Origin: a virus | Direction: 5' to 3' (one strand) | DNA length: 20,798 nt | IMG/VR virus record: IMGVR_UViG_3300035034_000273 | Span: 1 to 20,798 of that record | Shown here: positions 16,529-20,798 of the stretch, one piece after another | Position numbering within the stretch: position 1 is the stretch's first letter | Layout of the letters: every line of letters begins with the position of its first letter | The notes under the pieces: model-generated | Databases searched by the model: none | The model's input: the letters and a program-made list of their open reading frames with translations, nothing else | Told to the model about the DNA's origin: nothing | Program-made: the position numbers and the translations under genes

Positions 16529-16556
16529 AAGATACACTCTTTCTAGGGCTTGTCAA
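16529..16556 (-). promoter_or_regulatory. Candidate sigma70 promoter ahead of the gpW-position and portal genes
   Basis: On the minus strand TTGACA at 16556-16551, a 16-base spacer and TATCTT at 16534-16529. It lies in the only intergenic gap between large terminase and portal, and places a start near 16522, about 23 bases before the ATG. The -35 box is perfect and the -10 matches four of six. The spacer contains AGAAAGAGTG, like AGAAAAGTGTG in the promoter before the small-RNA gene. Confidence 0.45.
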
Positions 16557-16558
16557 GT

Positions 16559-18538
16559 TTATTTTTTAATTTTTTCTGCAAGATAATCCCAGAAGGCGGG
16601 CCAGTCGATGTTTTCCATCTCAAACTGCTTGATGCAAGTTATGTACGCAACTATCTCAACGCCTGCATGGGTGTACACGGTTAAATCCCACAATTCATTG
16701 GCCGAACCGCTCGGCCGATACCATTCGTATGATACCTGGCCTCTGGCGTCCTCTTTCGACCTCCGGTACTCTGCTGTCAGTTCCTTAAGAGCCTTGTCCG
16801 AGGTGTCTACCGGGGCATTGAAGTGGTATTTCGGCTGGTCTCCGAGCGTATCAGCCCATACCCTGCGCAGCGTCGGCGCGATGCGGTCTTTATAGAGGTC
16901 AACCTTGATCTGGAAGCCATAGCCCCCAGCCTTCGTCTGGAACTCCTCAAACTCTCTGATCCGGGATCCTTTGCTAAGCTCAGCACGCCCCAGGATCGGA
17001 AATACCATAGATTCCAGGTACTGGGCGCAGAATGTACGGACCGCGTCCTTCGCGAAGTTAGAGTCGATGAATGTCGCGTATATGCCGTACTCGATATCGT
17101 TGTCAGACGTGTATTTCTTCTCCTCGATCAGCTTCGAGAGCTCAGACCAGCACGTATCCGTGGACTCTCTGGCATCTTTAGCCGGTATTTCGTGGTAATC
17201 GATGACGTACGTCCTAAGCCCCCTGGTGATGCCTGTAACCAGTACCGACAGGTATTCCTGCTGCACGTCAACCGTGCATGTCAGCATGAGAATCTCAGAA
17301 GTAGAATACTCAAGTGCGTAGGCGTTCGGAATCTCTCCCATCCGGTATACGGCTCGACGGTGTGACGAAACATGCGTGAACCGGACGCGGTCTCCGATCT
17401 CCTCGAACGGCCAGCCTTTGACGTTATTTACGAAACGCTGGTACTTGCCGATATCTATAACCTGCTTGGCCTCGTTATCGTAAGCCTCTAAAAACCTCCT
17501 GACGCAGTCTGTCCACGACATAAAACCGATGGGCGAATAGAAGGCTGGTAAATGGTAGCTGCGGATGTAAATGTCCTTCGGGATCGCGGTAGGTCTCCAT
17601 AAAGCCCCGTTATCCGCGTGGAACAGATACGCCTTGTCGTGCTCGAAGTATTCGGCGGAGCAGTTCTTGCATTTGTAGTGAACGCTTTCCTTGACCAGAA
17701 CGCCTTTCTCCGTCTCAAAAGAGATGCCGTAGTGCTTGCCCGCTTCGTCCTTTCCCCGCCACTCCAGGAACTGCTCGAGCCCACATGATTTACACGCTAC
17801 AAAATATTTCCTGCGGTCGCCTGCCAGATACGCCTTGTACGTCTTGGATGTCTGCTTGATAAGGGGCGTCGATCCGCGCAGAATCTTACGTTGTCCGGTA
17901 TACGCACTTGTACGGTCATCTGTGAGTGAGTCCGGGTCCCCGTCGCGGCCGACTTTAAGCGGCCAGCCGTCGAGTTCGTCTTTCAGCATCAGCAGGATAG
18001 AATGAGAGCGCATTTTATTGGCGTTCTGGGCGCCTATAGGGATCATAAAGCCCCCTCCCTCCCACTGTATTTGCTCTTTGGTCTTACCGGTCTTACGGTG
18101 GTTCCCTTCGTCCGAGCTCTTAATCAGGTGGCCGAAACCGGACAGGTCGAGCATGGGTATTATATTATTCTCGATACGCTGCTTCACGAGTTCCGCGTCC
18201 GCTGTCACCAGCATACACGGGTATATCTTCAGGTGGGCGATGTAGTACAGGAGAATCGATTCGATCAGGGAGACCGTATACGTCAACTGGACACCCTTCA
18301 GAAGTGTGACCTCCCGGATCGGGGACCGCATGGAAAAGCAGTTTAAAATCTCCCGCATATAGGGGTTGACATCGTACCGCATTGGCCCTGGCCGAGACGT
18401 AACGGCAGAGGACAGCGTCCGGTGCTCCTCGATGAAGTCTACCGGCTCGATGTGCTTGATCTCTTCGGTTATCTCTTCGACCTCGCGCACCAGCCAGTCC
18501 ATGCCGACGGTACCCACATTGAAATTAGCGTTTAACAA
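16559..18538 (-). CDS. Terminase large subunit (lambda GpA family)
   Basis: A 659-residue packaging ATPase and nuclease. The likely Walker A region is VTLLKGVQLTYTVSLIES (about 77-94), with no lysine at the usual GKT position but K81 before it. The Walker B is at about 180-190 (SILLMLKDELDGW). A zinc ribbon has CxxC at 249/252 and CxxC at 290/293. The nuclease domain starts at LTCTVDVQQEYL, with Asp424 a candidate metal ligand. Other motifs include SAYTGQRKILRGSTP near 211 and YEWYRPSGSANELWDLTVY near the end. The ORF opens at TTG 18538, just after an in-frame stop; a GTG and an ATG lie 8 and 14 codons in, none with a good ribosome site, so the exact start is uncertain. Confidence 0.9.
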   Translation of the reverse strand: MLNANFNVGTVGMDWLVREVEEITEEIKHIEPVDFIEEHRTLSSAVTSRPGPMRYDVNPYMREILNCFSMRSPIREVTLLKGVQLTYTVSLIESILLYYIAHLKIYPCMLVTADAELVKQRIENNIIPMLDLSGFGHLIKSSDEGNHRKTGKTKEQIQWEGGGFMIPIGAQNANKMRSHSILLMLKDELDGWPLKVGRDGDPDSLTDDRTSAYTGQRKILRGSTPLIKQTSKTYKAYLAGDRRKYFVACKSCGLEQFLEWRGKDEAGKHYGISFETEKGVLVKESVHYKCKNCSAEYFEHDKAYLFHADNGALWRPTAIPKDIYIRSYHLPAFYSPIGFMSWTDCVRRFLEAYDNEAKQVIDIGKYQRFVNNVKGWPFEEIGDRVRFTHVSSHRRAVYRMGEIPNAYALEYSTSEILMLTCTVDVQQEYLSVLVTGITRGLRTYVIDYHEIPAKDARESTDTCWSELSKLIEEKKYTSDNDIEYGIYATFIDSNFAKDAVRTFCAQYLESMVFPILGRAELSKGSRIREFEEFQTKAGGYGFQIKVDLYKDRIAPTLRRVWADTLGDQPKYHFNAPVDTSDKALKELTAEYRRSKEDARGQVSYEWYRPSGSANELWDLTVYTHAGVEIVAYITCIKQFEMENIDWPAFWDYLAEKIKK

Positions 18539-18551
18539 TCTTTAGACCCAT

Positions 18552-18566
18552 AGATAAAGTTTATCT
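18552..18566. repeat. 15-bp palindrome between small and large terminase genes
   Basis: AGATAAA-G-TTTATCT has perfect 7-base arms in the short gap between the two terminase genes. It could be an operator or a binding site, or part of the ribosome-site context of the large subunit. It has no T-run and is too short for a classical terminator. Confidence 0.4.
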
Positions 18567-18569
18567 TAC

Positions 18570-19343
18570 TCACTTGTCACCTCCTAGCTTGCGTACTTCT
18601 CGGGCTATTCGTGCCTTCATAGGCTTAAAGAATCCGGAGAGCCTCACCTGCACCGCGGTTTCGCACTCCTCGCGGGTCTTGCCCAGCTTGTGAAGCGTTC
18701 TCAGCTCCTGTTCGATGGTTTTGGCTCCGTCGGTGAGCAATTGCCTATGGCAGCCGTCTATAGGCGCGATTACGCCCTTCTTTACGATGTCTTTGTTTAT
18801 CAGTTCGCCGAGCGCCGTGGAGTTAGCGATCCGGTTTTTGAAAATGTCCTCCATCTTTTTGACGGCTTCGAGCCACTTGGTAAACTCTGCGTCGGTACCG
18901 AAAATGGTAACCAGGTCGTCGAGGCTCATGTGTGCCAGCTTACGGATGTCTGTCGGGAGGTGCGCGACCATAGTTTTATGGACGTACGATCGGACCAGCC
19001 CAAATTGAACTGTTTCGTCTGGTTCGCGTCGGACGTTGTCTATCAAGTCCTGGATCGAGTAATGGCGCCTCTCCGCTGCGCTCTGACGGCGCTTGCCGCC
19101 CGTTTGGATATGGACGTCGGGTCCAGGCTTAGAGGGCTTCTCCGTCTCTGGGGGCTTAGGTGGCTTCAGGCCCTGCTTCTTGGCGATCTTCTCCATGTAG
19201 GCGATGGCCGCAGGATGGTGTGGGTCGATGCTGCCACTCAATACAGCAGGCTCGAGAGGTCGCTTGCCCTGGGATACGGCAAGTGTGATAGACTTGGGCG
19301 ATACTCTAGCCAGCTTTGCGAATTTAGATTTAGATAGTAACAT
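18570..19343 (-). CDS. Probable terminase small subunit
   Basis: A 257-residue protein directly upstream of the large terminase. The start ATG 19343 has AAGGGGA about six bases upstream; the longer frame beginning at 19502 runs through the RNA gene and is rejected. The N-terminus MLLSKSKFAKLARVSPKSIT resembles a helix-turn-helix or winged-helix DNA-binding start, as in Nu1-type small terminases. A proline-rich, low-complexity linker (LKPPKPPETEKPSKPGPDVH) lies near 79-98. The rest is helical and basic. Family membership is inferred from position and the HTH-like start; no strong signature is seen. It should recognise the packaging site and recruit the large subunit. Confidence 0.6.
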   Translation of the reverse strand: MLLSKSKFAKLARVSPKSITLAVSQGKRPLEPAVLSGSIDPHHPAAIAYMEKIAKKQGLKPPKPPETEKPSKPGPDVHIQTGGKRRQSAAERRHYSIQDLIDNVRREPDETVQFGLVRSYVHKTMVAHLPTDIRKLAHMSLDDLVTIFGTDAEFTKWLEAVKKMEDIFKNRIANSTALGELINKDIVKKGVIAPIDGCHRQLLTDGAKTIEQELRTLHKLGKTREECETAVQVRLSGFFKPMKARIAREVRKLGGDK

Positions 19344-19358
19344 ATCAGGTCCCCTTAC

Positions 19359-19393
19359 AAAAAAGTGCAGACGGCAGGATTCGATTCCTGCAC
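19359..19393 (-). terminator. Intrinsic terminator at the end of the small RNA
   Basis: On the minus strand GTGCAG (19393-19388) can pair with CTGCAC (19370-19365), directly followed by TTTTTT (19364-19359). Within it a GCAGGA/TCCTGC hairpin is also possible. The same bases form the acceptor and T-arm in the tRNA-like fold, so the two structures exclude each other. The ribosome site of the small terminase gene follows the T-run. Confidence 0.55.
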
Positions 19394-19468
19394 GATTTCC
19401 CCGTAGCACGTAACGAGAATGGTACTCTCCGGCTGTCACACCTGTGTCTCTATTCCACCACGTCTGCT
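19359..19468 (-). ncRNA. Small RNA gene with tRNA-like ends
   Basis: A near-consensus promoter places the RNA start at about 19468, and an intrinsic-terminator-like hairpin with six T ends at 19359, giving about 110 bases. Positions 19467-19461 (GCAGACG) pair perfectly with 19373-19367 (CGTCTGC), as a 7-bp acceptor stem, followed by A. It continues TGGTGGAATAG like tRNA-Leu positions 8-18, has a GTG/CAC D-stem and a T-arm-like GCAGG...CCTGC hairpin with CGAA in the loop. The middle does not fit: the candidate anticodon stem GGTGT/GTACC would have a 12-base loop, and a stronger hairpin GAGAGT-ACC-ATTCTC competes. The T-arm is one base too long and no CCA is encoded. It is either a degenerate class II tRNA or a tRNA-like regulatory RNA. 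Confidence 0.6.
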
Positions 19469-19474
19469 GATGTA

Positions 19475-19502
19475 AGTATATCACACTTTTCTGATATGTC
19501 AA
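19475..19502 (-). promoter_or_regulatory. Strong sigma70 promoter for the small RNA
   Basis: On the minus strand TTGACA (19502-19497), 16 bases, TATACT (19480-19475), with TGA just before the -10 as an extended -10 element. The -35 is perfect and the -10 five of six. The predicted start at about 19468 is the first base before the acceptor stem, so the promoter seems dedicated to the RNA; read-through could also serve the terminase genes. Confidence 0.7.
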
Positions 19503-19506
19503 ATGG

Positions 19507-20223
19507 CTATCTTAATCCGGACGCTCTGGACGCTCTGTCCAGCTGGCGCTTAAGGTTCTGCATGTGGAACTCGGGCATTCGACGCATAGTGCGTATCCGG
19601 GCCGGTTTGAGCCAGGGGGTAGGGGGTATGCGGACAGACTTCTTTTCCATCTGGTGAACCATTTTAATTTTACGTGATCTTTTCTTCCGGCCCTTGACAT
19701 GATAGATGCCTGAGCTGCCGCTTTTAGTGTTCTTCAGGTAAACAAATTTATTGGTTCCATATGCGGCATTCTGGACAGCCTTTGCATTGCCGAGTGGGGT
19801 CCCGTCGGATATCTGATCGCGGGGCATTCGTATGTTCCGCAGCTTCTTCCGGGACATCGGCGCTTTAAACTTAGGCGAGCCTTCCGGTTCATTGGATGCG
19901 AACGCCGTCGGGATCGGCACTGTGGAGTTTCCGGCTGTAGGGTTTCGGACCCCTCCGTATTCCTGGGTCGCCATGTACTCTTCAGTCGATCCGGTCGATG
20001 ATATAGGGTTCACTAAATTGTTAGCTTTCTTGAAACCTATCGACCGACCCGTCCAGTTACTGCGCAGGATGAAGTGGCGGGGGAGATTGTGTCTAGCGTC
20101 CTGCATCGTGTTAACTGCAAGATCGTTAGTTGTGTCTCTCACCGCGTAGTCTACGCCTCGGGTACCGAGGATATTAAGCATCCGCTGGTATTGGACCATT
20201 TTTCTCAAATCTACTTTTATCAT
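19507..20223 (-). CDS. Basic structural protein, possibly minor tail Z-like
   Basis: A 238-residue, very basic protein, the first gene of the operon. The ATG 20223 (MIKVDLRKMVQY) is preferred; a GTG two codons earlier is the alternative, and neither has a clear ribosome site. The N-terminal part, VRDTTNDLAVNTMQDARHNL near 28-47, resembles the start of minor tail protein Z and gp10-like neck proteins, in which a helix of alanine/asparagine-rich type is followed by an R/K-rich domain. A loop with EYMATQEYGGVRNPTAGN near 83-100 fits gp10/Z-type completion proteins. The C-terminus has many R and K residues. A structural role is inferred; a place ahead of the terminase is unusual, since Z normally follows FII. 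Confidence 0.5.
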   Translation of the reverse strand: MIKVDLRKMVQYQRMLNILGTRGVDYAVRDTTNDLAVNTMQDARHNLPRHFILRSNWTGRSIGFKKANNLVNPISSTGSTEEYMATQEYGGVRNPTAGNSTVPIPTAFASNEPEGSPKFKAPMSRKKLRNIRMPRDQISDGTPLGNAKAVQNAAYGTNKFVYLKNTKSGSSGIYHVKGRKKRSRKIKMVHQMEKKSVRIPPTPWLKPARIRTMRRMPEFHMQNLKRQLDRASRASGLR

Positions 20224-20229
20224 AACCAC

Positions 20230-20258
20230 AATATAAGTGAAGTGCCCTGAAAAAGCAA
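20230..20258 (-). promoter_or_regulatory. Weak promoter candidate for the first operon gene
   Basis: On the minus strand TTGCTT (20258-20253), 17 bases, TATATT (20235-20230). The start would be at about 20223, which is the ATG itself, so a transcript from it would be leaderless; no ribosome site is seen upstream of this ATG. The -35 matches only three of six. The region has many AT-rich -10-like sequences, so this is tentative. Confidence 0.3.
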
Positions 20259-20262
20259 GGTC

Positions 20263-20352
20263 AGATAGATAGATAGACTTAGATAGATTCTTAGATAGAT
20301 TTGTAAGTGCTTGGTATTTAACTACTTAACTGTACTTTCTATCTATCTATCT
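20263..20352. repeat. GATA-type tetranucleotide inverted repeat
   Basis: AGATAGATAGATAGA at 20263-20277 is the exact reverse complement of TCTATCTATCTATCT at 20338-20352. Both are tandem four-base repeats. The copies lie 60 bases apart and flank the first arm of the longer inverted repeat. They could form a stem or serve as repeated binding sites. Confidence 0.85.
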
Positions 20353-20539
20353 AGGAATAGTACATATTAGTATACAATAACATATATATATACATACAGG
20401 TTATACATATACATGATAATAACGTGTAGTACAGGTATAATATACATACATATAGGGAGCATGGGGGGTTCTTAGATAGAAAACGCTATTTTGCTTCATA
20501 AGTCATTGTGGTTACAGGCACTTACAAATCTATCTAAGT
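20290..20539. repeat. Exact 21-bp inverted repeat with a 208-base AT-rich centre
   Basis: Positions 20290-20310 (CTTAGATAGATTTGTAAGTG plus C) and 20519-20539 are exact reverse complements over 21 bases, and the match continues imperfectly outwards. The CTTAGATAG core also occurs at 20278 and near 20470, so there are four copies. Between the arms the DNA is strongly AT-rich and full of TATA-like steps. No gene is seen within. Possible roles are late promoter control, a packaging site recognised by small terminase, or an origin. Confidence 0.9.
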
Positions 20540-20559
20540 TTCTATCTTGAAAACCAATG

Positions 20560-20573
20560 TTACAAAAATGTAA
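20560..20573. repeat. TTACA-AAAA-TGTAA palindrome
   Basis: Perfect 5-base arms around four A, of operator shape. The TGTAA/TTACA half also occurs at 20511 (GTTACA), 20609 (TGTAAC) and about 20648 (TGTAAC), so a repressor or activator could bind at several places here. Confidence 0.45.
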
Positions 20574-20597
20574 TTAGTTAGGCGTTGTTAGCAGAAA

Positions 20598-20622
20598 CCC
20601 TAACAGATTGTAACAGTTAGGG
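20598..20622. repeat. CCCTAAC/GTTAGGG hairpin
   Basis: CCCTAAC at 20598-20604 and GTTAGGG at 20616-20622 make a perfect 7-bp stem with an 11-base loop that carries TGTAAC. A third arm, GTTAGG at 20577-20582, could pair with the same CCTAAC, so two alternative hairpins are possible. No T-run follows on either strand, so it is not a clear terminator. Confidence 0.5.
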
Positions 20623-20632
20623 CTTATTAGCA

Positions 20633-20752
20633 TTAAACGCATCTACCTGTAACTTTCCGCTCTACGGGTCTGATCCCGTCTAGCTCCTCTAGCCTCTCCA
20701 GGGAGCGCGCTGTAGCCTCCTTGAGCTCAAAATCCCAAATGGTAAAAGAGGG
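20633..20752 (-). pseudogene. Short open frame at the right edge, possible gene remnant
   Basis: A 39-codon frame after an in-frame TAA, ending at 20633, encodes TIWDFELKEATARSLERLEE near its start and then LDGIRPVERKVTGRCV. The amphipathic helix and basic end look like a real protein terminus, but no ATG, GTG or TTG start exists in frame. An overlapping frame is open to the window edge and ends at a TGA near 20731. This may be the end of a decayed or frameshifted gene. Low support. Confidence 0.25.
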
Positions 20753-20768
20753 TTAAAAATAGGTAAAA
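20741..20768. repeat. Phased GGTAAAA repeats
   Basis: GGTAAAA at 20741, GGTTAAAA at 20751 and GGTAAAA at 20762 on the + strand recur every 10-11 bases, one DNA turn. Such phasing suggests a protein-binding array or iteron, which may continue beyond the window edge. Confidence 0.4.
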
Positions 20769-20798
20769 TGTGCGAGGGGCGGAGTGCGAAACGGATAG

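Larger units (their letters stand above)
20224..20632. other. Non-coding AT-rich regulatory region upstream of the operon
   Basis: This 409-base stretch holds no plausible gene on either strand. It contains the GATA repeats, the 21-bp inverted repeat, imperfect direct repeats around TACAGGTTATACATATACAT (near 20395-20414) and TACAGGTATAATATACATAC (near 20431-20450), a CCTGTA motif in several copies, and two short hairpins near 20560-20622. Composition differs sharply from the coding part. It is the only large gap in the window and must contain the main control signals of the operon. Confidence 0.75.

Noticed and set aside
18690-19337. 215-residue + strand open frame opposite the small terminase
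   Set aside because: It lies against operon direction, with no promoter or ribosome site, wholly opposite the probable small terminase.
19366-19467. A plain functional tRNA-Leu call
   Set aside because: The opening and ends look right, but no 7-base anticodon loop forms with a suitable stem, the T-arm has an extra base, and the D-loop lacks the usual GG.
19344-19502. N-terminal extension of the small terminase to 310 residues
   Set aside because: It starts at a weak codon inside the promoter and translates the structured RNA gene; the ATG at 19343 has a good ribosome site.
20398-20470. Short minus-strand peptides in the AT-rich region
   Set aside because: Frames of 10-21 codons rich in Y and I, without ribosome sites; expected by chance in AT-rich DNA.
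20263-20539. CRISPR array
   Set aside because: The repeats are simple four-base tandem repeats and inverted arms, without regular spacers of similar length.
20768-20798. Start of a divergent + strand gene at the right edge
   Set aside because: Only ten codons are visible, with no ribosome site and no motif; cannot be supported.

Overview
The window is almost entirely the late (head and tail) operon of a tailed phage or prophage with a contractile tail. Every convincing gene lies on the minus strand, so the operon reads from about 20.2 kb leftwards to base 1. Genes are packed tightly, with many 4-base ATGA overlaps, one-base TAATG overlaps and AAGGAG-type ribosome sites, as in phages of Gram-negative bacteria. 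The head module is lambda-like: a GpA-family terminase, a gpB-type portal, an S49 protease with an internal scaffold start (C/Nu3 arrangement), gpD-like decoration, gpE-like capsid and an FII-like joining protein. The tail module is Mu-like: L sheath, M tube, overlapping chaperone frames, tape measure, N, P, gp45, gp46, gp47 and gp48. The phage is therefore a lambda-head/Mu-tail mosaic. The host cannot be named from this window; a proteobacterium is the best inference. No integrase, lysis gene, repressor or host gene is visible.

Layout in transcription order. 20798-20224: an AT-rich, repeat-rich regulatory stretch with phased GGTAAAA repeats, hairpins, a (GATA)n inverted repeat and an exact 21-bp inverted repeat about 0.2 kb apart. 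20223-19507: a basic protein, possibly minor-tail Z-like, placed unusually ahead of the terminase. 19502-19359: a self-contained small-RNA gene with tRNA-like features, a near-consensus sigma70 promoter and an intrinsic terminator. 19343-16559: probable small and large terminase subunits. 16556-11951: a second promoter-like site, a small joining protein, portal, protease/scaffold, decoration protein and major capsid protein. 11935-10490: connector and completion proteins, including a 44-residue ORF that is easily missed. 10477-8584: sheath and tube. 8565-8508: a hairpin plus T-run that may attenuate transcription. 8487-7832: tail-assembly chaperone with a probable -1 frameshift extension. 7839-1: tape measure and baseplate genes, ending in a truncated gp48-like gene.

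Functionally, terminase packages DNA through the portal into a capsid built on the protease/scaffold. FII-like and completion proteins join it to a sheath/tube tail of length set by the tape measure, and the N/P/45/46/47/48 proteins form the baseplate.

The most notable features are the discrete tRNA-like RNA gene just ahead of terS, a five-repeat beta-propeller-like insertion near the C-terminus of the baseplate J protein, a chaperone frameshift without a classical slippery heptamer, and the inverted-repeat-rich region upstream of the operon.
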